A DNA stretch of 64,000 bases from Dimorphilus gyrociliatus (GCA_904063045.1 CAJFCJ010000024.1:674165-738164), one strand, 5' to 3'. Shown: positions 9,719 through 23,936, counted from the stretch's first letter. Numbers and translations: made by a program. The notes: a model not told the origin generated them from the letters alone.

Positions 9719-10269
9719 ATTTCTATCTGTGAAAAATCAACCTGTTTTTCATTTTAATATTACACAATATACGTAAATATCAACTTAAAAGGTTCAGTTA
9801 GGTCTATTTAATCATCAATTTCCAATATTTGTCAGAAATGCGATTATAAGCATCGAATAACAATTACAAGGAAATTATGGAATTGTAAAAAATGTAAACT
9901 TATTTTCGCATTTTTTCTGTCTGCTTCTATATATCTCTCTATCAGTTGATCTTCCTGTCTCTCCCTCTATCACTCTCTATCTTTATTTCTCTAGACAGTT
10001 TTTTCCCTACGGCGAATCATAGAGATATTAAAGCTATCACAACAGATGGCGCCAAAAGAGACATACCTTTTTTTCTCTATTCAGCAATACACGGTATTGT
10101 CGTATTGTAAAGTTGGTATACCTCAAACTTTTCTATCTACAATTTTCGATATTATTATTTATATATACATATATATATATATATATATACTGTATATATA
10201 CAGCATATATAAAGCATAAACAAGCTTGCTATCTTATTAAAGAATACTTTACAATCGTCTACAAAATAA
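9719..10269. other. Intergenic; likely promoter of the SEC14-like gene
   Basis: Contains a (TA)n run at 10161-10189 and the element CAGATGGCGCCA at 10043-10054, about 215 bp upstream of the SEC14-like start. Similar AGATGGC elements occur near other genes here. No coding exon seen. Confidence 0.4.
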
Positions 10270-13200
10270 ATGGATAACTCGAAATTAATTAAGGAAGTAT
10301 GATAAATTCTTATATATGATTTAATATTTTTAAAGAATACAAAGCATTTTTAATAATAGTTTAAGAAACGAATTGAGGACGTTCTTACACCAGAGTTCAA
10401 TAATGACGAGGCCTTATTCAGATGGATTAAAGGTTCAATTATTTTTAATGAGTTAATTAATACATTTTATTTTGCGTCTTAGCAAGAAATTATAATGTGA
10501 AAAAAGCCGAAGAAATGTTTAGAAAGGTTAGAATTTCAAGTATTTTAAATATTTCTAATAATTATTAATAATTCAAAAACGCTATTGATTTTAAATAAAA
10601 GCCATAGCAAAATGTATATATATTTGCTTCTCAATTATTATAATATTCGTTTTTGTTATATAAGAATTGCATGTATTGTTGTACAAACTTGTAACAAACT
10701 GTGATAAATTTTGATATAGACAAAAGGCCTATTGTTTACGTACACGTGTTTTCTGTTGAGGAAACTCCTAATTGTTAATATTAAGCCTATACTATTTTCC
10801 TCTATTTATTCAATAATCTATTTAAGAGAAATTATTTCAGTGTTATTTGTCAATGGTATGATGTACAAGAAAACTTTACTTATTGCGTGTTTATTTTTCT
10901 CTTGAATCATTTTTCTATAGAGTATGATATGGAGGAATCAAGTAAAACCGAAAGAAATTAAGGATAATTACTCTATACCGCAGGTTATTCTAAAAAAATG
11001 ATTGTAGATTTTTATTATTTAACAAGGCTATTGATGTATTATTCAAGGTTCTGCAAAAGTATATACCTGCTGGATTTGCTGGAGTAGACAAAGAAGGATC
11101 ACCAGTTTTTGTAGAACTTTACGGACAATACGACTTAAGAGGTTTAATATATTCGGCAAAGCGTATAGATTTTGAAAAAAGATGGATTGTAAATAATGAA
11201 GGGATTATGGATAGATTAGCCGAATTATCAGTAAAGGTAGAAATACTGCAGAGATATTTTATTTAAAAGTTTAAACTATTATTATGACCTAATTAAACAT
11301 ATTTTTTTTTAAGTCGGATAAACCGATTGATGGAATAACGGTTATTCTTGATTGTTCTGGAATAGGTTTATCATTTTTATGGATGCCCGGCATTGAATTA
11401 TTATCGCATTTGGGAAAACTTAGTCAAGATAATTATCCAGAAATCGTGAAAAAAACGTTTATAATAAATGGTAAATAATATTTATTCAAATTCATCTCTT
11501 ATATTATAACTGTTCTATTTATGTATAAAATATTCATTATTTAAAAAAAAATACCGGAAAAAGCAAGGTCAGCTAACGCTCAAGTATAAGCCTAGATATC
11601 TGAATCGGAAGTCAGTTATCTAAAATTGAAAGGAGTCTTACGTACTAGATAATTTTGTTTGCTATTGATGATGTTTACTTAAAATACTTGTATAGATATA
11701 TAGTTATGTATTTTTGCAATTATCTTCAAATATATAAAAGTTAATTATTACAATACCCAGGAAAAGATAATTGAAATCTTTGGTAACGCTTACACGTTTT
11801 ATTAGCGTCTAGTATATTAATTTTACTGTTATTTTTAATCATTGTACTTAATCTACCCTTTGAATAAGCTTTAGTTTCAATCTTAATGACTAATGAAAGA
11901 AATATTAATAAAAAAACAAGAGAGAAAGAGAAGAATTCTTTTTTATCAGCAGTATTTTTCTTATGTTTGCATGTTTATATTCGCTTAGATGAAATTTGTT
12001 CTTTTTTTTTTTAGGCTAAATTTACATACAGAGTTCTATTATCTTTTTCTTTCTTTTAATAAACAGCTCCAACATTCTTTACGGTTTTATGGGGAATATT
12101 TAGAAAATTTATTACAGACGAAATGGCTCAGAAAATATCAGTTTTAGGAAGTTTGTTATACATATTTTAATTCTATTAATTATTTCATTACAGTATTAAA
12201 ATATTTATAAAACGTATAGAAAACTATAGAGAACAATTATTACAATATATCGATGTTAACGAATTACCAAAATTTCTTGGTGGTAATTTAACAGACGAAA
12301 ACGGCGATCCAAGATGTAAATTAATGGTAAAAAGATCATTTTATCTTTAAATTTCTTTCTTTTCTTTTTCTAATAGAATATATTTATAAATAGATTCCTC
12401 AAAATGGTAAAGTTGATGAAAAATACTATTTAAAAGAAATGGATATAAGCCATATGCAAAAAGTTACTATTTCTAACGGAGGAGATTTCAATGTTAAACT
12501 TGATATTAAAAAAATTGGCACTATTTTAAGGTTTTTATTACTTATACATTATACATAGTATATAATATATAAAGAATGCTTTATTATGCTTGTATTATTA
12601 AAAAAACTAATCTGTCACGAATACTGTAAATAAGATTTTTGTTTAGCATAACATTTCCGCGAAATAAATGATTAATATTAAGATTTTTTACCAATTTCCA
12701 GCAAATATCTATTTATAGATGATAACTTTTATGATTATCATTCTTTTTTTTTTTTGAATAATCGCAGAAACATTTTCTGTTAGACTATGCTATATAAAAA
12801 AATAGTCATTTAGCCTAAGATAATTTCATGTATGCTATTTCTCCTAGTTTTTTTTTCCAGCAGCCATATTTAATTAGTGCTGAAAAAGCAAGTTTTTAAA
12901 ATCTATCTATCATTTTATTAAAAATTTAGATGGGAATTTAAAACCGAAGATTACGATATTGCATTTGGAATAACACTTCAAGACAATACAAAAATTAAAC
13001 ACATATTACCTCTTAAGAGAGTAAATTCTCATTTCGTTCCTGAAGATGGCGCTATTACTTGTGAAAAAGTTGGAACATGTTAGTAATAATATATTTCAAG
13101 TAGTAAATTTATGAAAAAAAAACTAAATAATCTCTTCAATTGTCCTTTTTAGACGTAATAAAGTTCGATAACTCTCACAGCTGGACAAGGAATAAGATAT

Positions 13201-13304
13201 TATATTATAATGTCGATTATATCGAACCAGAAGAAGAAAAGAAGGAGAATTTAAGTGAAGATATTGACGATCTGAATGATAATTTTATATGTGTAAAACT
13301 ATAG
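10270..13304 (+). CDS. SEC14-like lipid-transfer protein (CRAL-TRIO plus GOLD), 11 exons, 393 aa
   Basis: Exons are 10270-10296, 10360-10432 (or from 10366), 10483-10526, 10921-10983, 11048-11236, 11314-11470, 12067-12150, 12220-12326, 12394-12530, 12930-13078 and 13153-13304, ending in TAG. Residues about 12-65 give the CRAL-TRIO N-terminal helices (ARNYNVKKAEEMFRK). Residues 70-245 are the lipid-binding CRAL-TRIO domain (YIPAGFAGVDKEGSPV, VILDCSGIGLS, ELPKFLGG). The remainder is a GOLD-like beta domain. The length matches animal SEC14L2/3-type proteins (about 400 aa). These cytosolic proteins carry phosphoinositides, squalene or tocopherol-like lipids between membranes; the ligand cannot be assigned here. 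It converges with the Death-domain gene, 1.1 kb away. The start exon is only nine codons, and its ATG is the least certain part. Confidence 0.9.
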
Positions 13305-14439
13305 ATTTATGCGCTCTTGTATTTTTTCTTTTAAAGTACAAAAAACAAACCAAACTCTTAAGTGATTGTAAAAAGATACTTGAAGAAAAACAAGCTTTTT
13401 TTTGTTATTTCAATGACAAAGTCTTTTTTTTTTAAACATATAAAACAAAACAAAAGATAGACTAAAAATATAATTAAAACATTAAAAAAAAAAAGACTGG
13501 GGCACAGAGAAGAGAAGTTTTAATCTAATTGAAAATATCTTTTACTAATCCAATTGTTGTTAATCTTTTTCTCTTTTAATGTCATTTTTTATATATATAA
13601 TTTGTCTTTTTAAAAAAACAAAATATTAAAATATATTCTCATTAATATCTGCATTTTCAACAGTTGAAAATGTATTTTATATATGTCATACACGTACTGT
13701 ATATATAATATTTGAATATATTATGTTAATTAATTGTCTTATTTAACCTTTAAATAAATCTTTAAGGAGAAATCTTAAAAAATAGAACTCAAAGAATAAA
13801 AACACTCCTTGCGAATAACCTTAACAATTGGGATTGATTAATTTCAAATCGATAGTTCACCATTATTATATTATGATCGGGGCAATCTAGAAAAAAATCG
13901 CTAATCTTCATTATTGAACAACTCAAAACATAAAAACCTGCTAAATAGCAACTCTTATTGGTTATGTAGTCAATTAATCGAAATACACTGTTATTCTTGT
14001 TATGCCCCCGTTCGTGTCTTATAGTTCTTTTTTATACTTTTTTTTTAAAAAAACAAAAAATGAAAGAAAAAATATATATTTATATTATTCAACAAAGATC
14101 AGAGAATAATTTGTATTCATTTTTTAAGCAATAAATTCATATAAAAAACTTAAGAAGTTTATTATATTATTCCCAAAATATGCAGGTTTTATTGTAAATC
14201 ATAAAAAATAAAGGCTAAACTAGGTTTAATTCCTTTTTTTTCTCTTTATGCCTCATTATAATCTTATAACTATACATATACATATAAAAGTTATTGTTAT
14301 CTCTTTATCAGTCTAAGAAGATTAGAGCTTCCTTGAATTACCTCTTATTATTTATAGATAATATTTAATTAATATATTTACTGGTAAGCTATCCTCTTTT
14401 AAAATGAAAAGTATATGACCACCATCTTGTTTTTACTTT
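13305..14439. other. Intergenic between convergent genes
   Basis: AT-rich with homopolymer runs. It should hold the 3' UTRs of the SEC14-like (+) and Death-domain (-) genes. No exon or structured element seen. Confidence 0.45.
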
Positions 14440-17114
14440 TTAAATTGTCTTTAATTTACCGACAAATAATGTTTTTAGTTTAATATTTGCCCAGTTACTT
14501 TTTGCATCTTCTCTAAGCATCTTTCTCTTTTTCATATCTTCTATTTTCTCGTCAATTTGCTGTGCAATATTTTCTTTATTGATTTCTATTAGGCTCGATT
14601 TCAAAGCGTGTAAACTGGCTCTAGAATGTACTCTCCTCCATAACTAATAAAATATTTGATAAATAAGACAAAATTAATGAGTTAGTTAATTCATAAATTA
14701 ATTAATCTTTTAATTAGTTCTCACAATGTAGTGTTTGCCTTCCTCTATTGAATGAACTTACCCTTAAACTTTCCAGAGCCTGATATTCAACTAAATTCCT
14801 ATAGTATTCTTGATTTATCTTATCAATGTCTGATTCTATTGTTGTCTCTCCCCTAGGTGGAAAAAAAGGCAATACTCTGTACAAGCGTATCCAGTCTTGT
14901 TGTAACAATTTCGCCACAAACTTCAAATATTTATCAAATTGATCTAGAAGAAGAAAGAAAGGTCAACAAAAGGTTAAAATATGTTACAATTAAATTGTCT
15001 ATATATACATATACTCAATATAGATCAACTATATGAATATTTGTGTATAATGAAGAGTTTTTTATTATTAAAAGGAAAGTTTTTTCAAGAGCCTATAGAA
15101 GTTTCTTTTTTCCCTTTTTAATCAAGATAATTCTACGTTCAGAATAAAACACTTGAACAGATTTTAGAGTCTACTTAAAGTATCGTTTCGAGTATACTCA
15201 AACTATCTTGTGTCTGAAATATCAAGTTGACACTTACTTATTATAAAATTTTAATTAAATTATAGAAAAACTTGTTAAAAAAATTAATCAATTGAAAGAG
15301 AAAAGAGAAAATGTTGAGAACAAAGAAAGATGAAAATAGAGCAATGAAAATTTACAACCTTTAGCTTTCGGCTGTTTCCCGATAGATTCTTCTTTTGTCG
15401 TTATATGAGGAATTATCTTTGGTTGTATATGACTTTGAGCTTTATATATTTTTCTATTAGTTACAGGCATATTATGGAAAATCTTCTTTAGAGAAGCAGC
15501 ATTTGTTTTAAATATATATATATTCTTTAAAGAAGCTAAGCAATTTTGAATTCTATTCAATTCAAAATCATCTCTTTCATATTCGCTTTTAGCTAAATCA
15601 AATGATTTTTTAGCTCTTTTGTATTCATCATTTTTCAATTCAACCAATTTTTTCCTTTCTGTTATATAGTACATTTTCTTTTTATTCCTTTCAAATTTTT
15701 TATCCAATAATGGAATTTGATTAATTAATTGTAATTTTTCACTTGTCAACTTTTCAACTTTTTCAATAGCCGCTTCCTCGTTTTTCACATCGTCTATTCT
15801 TTCTCTCAATAGATCAATATCCATTCGAAGAAATCTATGTTCACTTAACAATTCTTCATACTCTTTTGTTAATTTTATTTCTTTCTCCTTTGTTTTAGAC
15901 ATTTCTTGTTTTTGTTGTTCAAAATCTTTTGTAGCTCTTTTAAATAAGACATCGGAATGAAAATATCTTCTTCTTGATTGTTCAACAATCTTTAACTGAT
16001 CTTGTAATTTTCCTTCTAAATCTGTTATATCTTGTTTTATATAAGTTGCATATTCCCTATCGGCTTCTATCCATAATTTTATACCCTGTTAAATTAAGCA
16101 TAAAAGGTCTGCTTTATTAATCAGATATTTATAGAATATTTACTGTAGAGACTTTACTTAATCGTAAACATTATAGGCCTTACTGATTGATTGAAACATC
16201 CAAATTGTAAACGGGGGGTAAATTATAATTTAAGCCATATTGGTGTTATAATTAAAAAATTGAGTTTATACATCGTTTAACTTATAAATATTTATGACTC
16301 TGATTTGAATAAGTGAGGAGAATAGTAGCAATTTTCTCCAACAACGAGATAATTTACTGAACAATTGAATCATTAATCAATTGATAAATGAACTTTTAAT
16401 ACTAACCTTTAAGGCGTTTCTTAGGTTAGCTAAAGCTTGCGGTATTACAAGGACTATAGATAATTCTCCGCAATCGATTCGTCTGGCATAGTCGTTTGAC
16501 GTTAAACCAAATTGATCCGCTTGAAGACCCAAATGAGACCTATACGACTTAGACATTGACGTAACATTCTCTATATGATCCTTAATAGCGTTATTGAATT
16601 CGGTCTGTTTTTTGTTGTAATGTTGCGCAGTTTCCAAATACGAATCGTAATTTTCGGTGTAAAATGATAGACAATATCTTGATAAGAACGATAAAATGTG
16701 TCCGATATCTTCCAAGACACTTTCGAATTTATCCGGAACAAATTGTAATAATTTATTATGATATTCCCTGAGTACTTTCATTGATAATATATTATTTTGA
16801 AAATCTTCTCCCGGATTTGCTGCTATTTTTGTCGCTATATCGTCAACTTGCCATGCGGCGTTCAAATTGTTTACGTTTGTCTGCTTTTGTAGACGCTTTA
16901 AGTGCTGAACCAAAGTTCGTAAGTAGATATCAACTCTCCGTCCATCGAAAAACTCTAATTCAATATCATCTAAATTGTCCTTTAGAACGTCTATTTTATC
17001 CAGAACGGCCTTGTAAATTGAATTAAGATTTTTCGGTCTTTCCTTGTCAAAGTCTGTTAAGTTTTGACGGTGTCTGTAAAAGGCTAAAGCTGTCGGCGCT
17101 AATAACGAAGACAT
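14440..17114 (-). CDS. Coiled-coil protein with C-terminal Death domain, four exons, 606 aa
   Basis: Exons are 17114-16407, 16085-15359, 14943-14762 and 14643-14440, all in frame to TAA. Residues 1-236 are mostly helical with no motif I can name. Residues about 240-450 form a long charged coiled coil rich in Lys/Glu. Residues about 482-565 fit a Death domain: QQDWIRLYRVLPF-P, a spacer, then QALESLRLWRRVHSRASLHALKSSL, which matches the DW-LA, W and A-L-AL positions of the fold. Death domains mediate homotypic assembly in apoptosis and innate signalling. The partner is unknown, and I cannot match the whole protein to a named adaptor. The rest could be a cytoskeletal or scaffold part. It is divergent from the NRF-6-like gene, 1.24 kb away. 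Confidence 0.8.
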
Positions 17115-18357
17115 AGCCTGAAATGAACAACCTTCTAAACATAGGCTTTAATAATGTTCTTATTTTTTTTCTCGCTTATAAATATAAACAATGTAAACGC
17201 CACCTAGTTGTTTAACTAATTTTATTATAATTGCATTATAAAAACTTCCCAATGCTTTATCTATATTTAAAGAGAGTCAGAAAAGAATAAAGGTAGGCAA
17301 TTTTTTTATATACATAAAAAATATTACTTAATTACAATCGATAGAAAGTCAATTTTTTTTACTTTTGTTTAAAATTATTGGATTTAATTTCTTTCAGTAA
17401 AACATATTCTAATTAATCAATAACCTATTAATTTATTATTTTAATACAAGGTTATGTCTAATATTTCATTAATTAATGAATTTCAAATAAAAATAGCTTG
17501 AAATAACAATAGTTTTATGATTTTTAATTAATATTTCAACGATATAAAACAATTAAATATATTCTGATTTTCTTTACTTTTCTTTACACTATCATAAAAC
17601 TATACTATTTCTATATCAGTACATTGATTATTCATAATTAACTAGTATACAAAATGATTAATATTTAATAAATCAACAGTGAATAATAGGAAGAGATCTA
17701 TTAACCGACTTACACTAATGTTTTATAGTATTATGGTAAAATTTCTACTTTTAATATTTATATTAGATAATAGATGGCGTTTCTCTTTTTACCATTTGTC
17801 TTTTCCAAGCTTATCTTTATCCAATTCCTTTCCCATTTTATCTTTCACCTTGTTTTTTTTGTTCATTCACCTTTTTCATCCGTCTTTGATAGTTAGGTTA
17901 TCTACTGTAGAGATAATAAAAAAAGAAGATATCGTTTTGAAAACTATTTTTAAACAACTGTTGAAAACTTTCTGTAATTAATTCCTTTAAAGAGTCACTA
18001 CTTTATCCAGTAAAGTAATCTGATTCAAGTATATTTCCTAATAAATAGGGTTAGAAATAAATTCATTAATAGCAATAATCATATTTCAATAAGATATTTA
18101 TAATATAATTGCATATTACCCCTATTCCTTTTCAACTTAATTTCCAGTTCAATCAAAGTAGAAAATTAAAATCCCTCATTCAATTCATTTCTAATTGAAT
18201 TGAGAAAATGATGTTTTTTTATAAGTAAATATTAATTTTAATAAATTAAAATAATGAATTAACATTTACTTTATAAGGAGAGGAAAATAGATGTTTACTT
18301 TACAGTATACATATCTGTATCTCATAGAAGGGTATCTCTTCTCTTTCTTCTTTGAAT
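17115..18357. other. Shared upstream region of two divergent genes
   Basis: Lies between the Death-domain gene (-) and the NRF-6-like gene (+). It contains a TAGATGGCG element at 17771-17779, like the one before the SEC14-like gene. The open frame at 17679-17981 is low-complexity and not supported. Confidence 0.4.
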
Positions 18358-21300
18358 ATGTATATTCTACTATTCTTTCTTTCTATCATATTCTGTCCAA
18401 GTAAGTTTATGTAAGAAAATAATGTACTTTGCTATATTATATGTAATTTAAATCACACTTTTTTTACTTTTGCCGATAAGGAGTAGAAGGATTCGCTGAA
18501 AGAGATTTATTATTGAATCGAGGGGAGATACTGAGTTTGTTTATAGAAGATAAGAACATCAGCAAGGAATGCTCAACAGATATGGCGTTGCTTTATAAAA
18601 TGCACTTTGGAAAGGAAAATCATAATTCTACAGTCTCATGGGTTGATTTAAGTAATAAATTTTATTTGTATATTTATTTTTAATCGATAGAATATGAATT
18701 ATATTTTTATTCTTAAAATAAAACTGCAAAATAGTGCTAGATTCTTGGGGAACATTTCCCACTGGATTTTTTAAAGGAGACGTCAAAATGTTGGGTAGTT
18801 ACAGTCAATGTATAACGCTAAAAGTTCCAAAAGATATTACATTTAAAAGCTCATATATTAGATTGGATTTTCAAGTTATAAGCGCAATTTTAAAGGTAAC
18901 ATAGCAAGTCTTACGAAATAAATAGTGTTGAATAACCTAATTTCTTTTTCAATTGTATATTATTTTATTTAAAAAATAGGAATATTTTGATAAAACTACT
19001 ACAATAAACATTGTTCCATCTTTTGGTATGTGTTTGCCAGACACTTGCAGTAAATGGGAAATAAAAGAAATCTTTACAAAAGGTAATTGCTTAGTACATT
19101 GGCTATTGTACCTCTATTTATAAAGAATAATGTTTAATTGAATAGTTTACAGATGGAAAAGTTTCCCTATTAAACCATCGAAAGTTTTTTCTTATAATAC
19201 TATTGAATTGGATACAAAAGCATGGATTTTATTGTAATTATAGAAGATGTCTTAAAATAAGGATAAGTTCAAAAGAGAATCATTTCGATTTTAACTGAAA
19301 AAAATGGAAAACTTTTGAACTTTTCTCTATTTTTATTAGGTTTTATTCAAGTGTGTTTGAAAGTTGAAAAATCTTTAAAATTTTAGGCTAGCTTTAACCT
19401 CTATGATAATAGTTATTGCTGTTGCTACTCTTCTGGATATTTTAGCACTGAATTCTCCTATGAAAGATGACCAATCGAGTGAATCGGAATTCTTACTAGA
19501 GGAGAAAAAGGATAAAAATTCAAACATTTTAAATAAAATTCTAGAAATTTCAACATGCTTTTCGTTTGTAAGAAATTTGGAAAAATTAAGTCTTGCAGAA
19601 CCTTCAAAAGACATATCATGTATTCATGGTATAAGATTCTTTTCAATGTGTTGGATTATCTTAATCCATACAAGATACGATCTAACCGCCTTGTTTGGTA
19701 AATATTTTCAATTTTTAGTTAATTTCATATAGTATCAATTTATAATATCTTATAGCAAATCCTACATATCTAAAGGAATGGAACATTGGATTTCTATCAA
19801 ATATATCTTATAGTGTAGTGGCTGTTCACAGCTTTTTTGTTTTAAGGTAATTAAATACGTAATTTTTAATTAAAAATATGTTGAAAATAAAATCTTGTTT
19901 ATTTTTTTGTTTATTTCAACAAGTGGATTTTTGGTTACCATATCAACATTGAAGAAGCTTTCTGATTCTAGTTTTAAAATTGTTCCATACTATATTCATA
20001 GATATTGGAGGTAATAATTATATTTTTATAAGAATATCTTTTATTTTCTTTATTTCCCCCCTCTCTCCCTCTCTTTCTCTCTCTCATACTTTTTATCTCC
20101 CTCTTTCTATACTTTCTTCCCCTTACGCTTAAAATATTATATGTCTTTATTTATTTATAGAATTACGCCGACTTACGCAATTATAATGGCAACTTATATA
20201 ATATTATATCAATTTTTTGTAAAGGGACCAATGTCTGTTGAGGAAAATTCCTTCTTAGAAATATGTAATAAAGGATGGTGGATGAATCTGTTATACATAA
20301 ATAATATAAATAATATTTCGGTTGTAGTTTGTATAAACAAAACTCATAGTTATATTCCTATTTATTTATTATTACAGTGTATGGGATGGACTTGGTATTT
20401 GGCAGCTGATATGCAATTTTATGTCTTAGCACCTATGTTAATTTACTCTTTATACAGGTGACATTGTATATAAAAACTACATTTCAAGATAAGATTTGGT
20501 AAATAATATTTCTAACAGGTGGAAATATTTTGGTATTATTTTCAATCTATTAACAATTATAGCGGCATGTATAACTTCTGCTATAATATCATATCAATAC
20601 GATTTTCCATCATCCAATTTCTTTATTAAAGAGAAAAAATTGTAAGTTATGTAGAATAAAAATATAAGCCTGTTAACACCTTTAATAAAAAAACATAGAG
20701 ACCTATTTACACGGTTATATTATGAAACACCTTGGACAAATATTGGTTCTTATGTTGTTGGAATTCTAACAGGCTGGAAATTTTTTACGGATGGAAAACT
20801 TCAATTAAATAAGGCATAAGTTTTTTTTTTAAAAAGAAAAACTCTTAATAAATTTTCTTTTTTATTTAGATAACTATCAGAATTATATCTACGGCAGCAG
20901 TTCTTATAAGTTTATTAATCATATTCTTTCCCATAAATACTCTAAATGTTAAGTTTACGAATGCAATTTTTAATTCACTTCATAAACCTCTGTGGAGTAT
21001 TTGTATTAGTTGGCTAATTCTATTTTGTCTCACAATTCAAAAAGGTAAACTTACTATGCGCGTATAAAGATTACTCAATAATCTTTTATTGTTCAATTTT
21101 ATGTCTATTTATTTTTACCAGGCATTGTTCATGACCTCCTCTCTTTAAGAATGTGGATAGTACCAAGTAGATTAACTTTTGTGGCTTATTTAGTTCATCC
21201 TATAATCATTTCTGCTTTTGTTAATTCAAGGGAAAACCTTATTATTATGGACAGTTCCCTTGTGGTAAGTAATTTAAAAAGTAATCCAAAGGATTATTGT

Positions 21301-21484
21301 GTCATATACTTAATCACTTTATTCTCGCACTATTCCCTATCCTTTCGTTTATTTTTTCCCATTTCAGATATTTTTCTTTCTTATGTTCTTAACTGCTTCA
21401 TTCCTACTGGCCTTTTTCATAACTGTTACTGTGGAAATTCCATTACGAAACGTCGCAAAGTATACTCCTCTTCTTAAATTATAA
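18358..21484 (+). CDS. NRF-6-like membrane acyltransferase (NRF domain plus acyltransferase 3), 15 exons, 636 aa
   Basis: Exons are 18358-18400, 18481-18651, 18735-18895, 18980-19082, 19153-19183, 19387-19697, 19756-19846, 19924-20010, 20161-20320, 20378-20457, 20519-20641, 20699-20813, 20870-21044, 21122-21264 and 21368-21484. The first 15 residues are a signal peptide, and this decided the start over an in-frame-less upstream ATG at 18291. About 30-160 is the lumenal NRF domain (MLDSWGTFPTGFF, SYSQCITL, MCLPDTC). About 172-630 is a multi-pass acyltransferase-3 domain with CIHGIRFFSMCWIILIHT (His250, His264), HSFFVLSGFL, WTWYLAADMQFY and YLVHPIII. The family moves acyl groups or lipids across epithelia; nematode nrf-6 affects drug uptake and yolk transport. 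The 31-nt exon 5 has a weak donor. The intron after exon 12 begins with GC. Confidence 0.88.
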
Positions 21485-23924
21485 AATAGCCTACTTACAT
21501 CTTCGAGAACAACTATTTTCCGTTTTAAAAAACACAAAAGTATCAAAAACGAAAAACAAAAACCAATATTTTATCCAAAATATAAAGCAGATATACGTTT
21601 TTTATAGAATTTACTATAGATATTATTACTTTTCATCTTAGAACAATAACCTTTGAAGCATTACCCCTGGGTCCTTTTTTTATCATTTTTTACTCATAAT
21701 ACATTTCAAAGTCATAAATAATTTAGAGAAAAAATTTTGTTTATCAATTTTTAATTGAGAAAGAATGAAAGAATATTAAAAAAAGGAGGAAAACATCTTT
21801 CAGTTATTACTTCTATTCCTTAAAAAGAAGGTAACCTCTTTCTATCCTTGTAATTTTTTAAGGAAAATTAAAGAAAACGTTTTTAACAACTTTCAATTAA
21901 TTCCTTTTTATTTACAATATCTCTTTTGACAAGTGTAGAGAGAGAGAGAAAGAAAAACATTGAGATATAGAAAGAGAAATAGAGAATCAATAATTGTTTT
22001 TAATAGTATAATAATAAAAAAAGCACTCATTAAAACAAGGCTAAATTACCAGTGTATTTTTTATTTCAATGTTTTTGAATAAATAGACATATACGTATTT
22101 TTTATTTTAATCTACTTAATATATATCTTTTCTCTTTTTTTTGTTCTACATCGCTAATAAATACTTATAATGTCTATAAATATATATGTATACATTGTAA
22201 ATTCACTTATTCTAAGCCAAAAAAAGCAATATAAACGACGATTTTTGTACACTTTCTAGAAATCTATACGATGAAAAACACCTACATAAAAAAGTCAGTT
22301 ACAATAATTACTCAGACACTAAAAAGCAATAAGATATCTTCTTTGGTGTCTTTTCTTTTTTACCAATATTTATCTTTATTTCAATATAAGAATAAAAGAA
22401 CACCTGGAAAATGCACTCTTGCTTTTAGTCGTTTTTTATTGTTACTAATATTTGCTATTATACGTATCTACCAGTTTCCTTTTTTTATATACATTTATTT
22501 AAATAAATTCGTATATTATTAAAATAACTAATCAATAATGAAAATTCTATTTAACAAAATACTACTTTGTTTTTTCTTATTTTTATTATTATTAAGCCAT
22601 TTTTATCGAGGATAATGTGACAAGTTCTCTCATTTTATACAACTCTGAACTAGAAAATAGATATCTCAATGGGCATTGTTCATGCTTTATTATCTTCTAT
22701 TTATTACATTGACTATTCATGGTCGATTATAGTTTTGAGCCTATGCTAATAACTAATGTATAGCACAAGTATATTTTAAGTTTTTTTCTGAGTACTGGAT
22801 GAATTGATCAAGTGACAGGGGTATTCATTCTACTAATGTCAACAGTTTATAATAATTTGGGTAAATTAACCATATTTTTGGTTAATTAAAAGATTATTAT
22901 TAAATGTTTTATGTAAACATTGTAAAGGATAGAAAATATGGTATATTAGAAAGGTTTATATACTAACATTACATTTCTATAAACCATCCAATGGATCGTG
23001 TACAAATTAATTGCTTCCATACATAAGATATATAGAAAAATAACACTATGATATGCGAATGGGGAGGAAACGTTGATAAATTCTGTCAAATGCCAATACA
23101 ATCAGAATTTCATTTGTCAACTCAATCGAACGTTCTGGGTCGGCTCTTTTCATTTTTAAACACAATTGTTTTTTCTGTAGAGAAAAGCATACATTGATGA
23201 AAGAGATTTGAAAGAGAATACATTAATTCCTAGTAGGAGAAGTGGTGAGAAATGAAAATTGAAGATATAATTATTGTAATTTCGTAGAAATAGCTTACAA
23301 ACTATCCGAAATAGAATAAATTCCTATTTATTCATAAAATGAGAATGGCATTAACCAGGTTTTTACTGTTTGTATGCTTCGCAAGCTTGCTACGTCTATT
23401 TCTTAATGCCATTTATGAAATCCCTTGCCACATAAACATGACTTTATCAATATTTCTTTAAGAATTAAAAGTAAATATTTGTTTCTATTGTTTGCAAAAT
23501 AAAACGTTTTAATCTTAATCCCTTAAGTTCCCATCTGCTATACATACTAGTTTTCTAATGTTACAAAAAATATATAGAACCAATTAGCTGGTTCCAAGTA
23601 TCATTTTTTCACCAGATGGTAACCATAACCTTACAGCTTCCTATTAATATTCATAAGAATGTAAGAAAATGTAGACTAATTATCATTTTAACTACGGAAA
23701 TTGAAACCAGAAGAACAAAATGAAGAATGTAAGGTATTTGAGGGAGGATACCTCTATAAATAGTGTTCAGTTTTTTTTTTCTTTTTAACAAGTCAATTTA
23801 CATTTATAATTCTGAATTTTTATTCTAAATTATGAACTAAGCTTTATTTGAATGGGAATTCCTATTAGAATATTCAATAAGATTGTCATCAATTTTGTCT
23901 GTCTTAAATTATACATAGCTGCAT

Positions 23925-23936
23925 GTATATATATAT

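Noticed and set aside
18291-18357. Upstream ATG for the NRF-6-like gene.
   Set aside because: Its frame differs from that of the ATG at 18358, which alone gives a good signal peptide and the right phase at the first splice.
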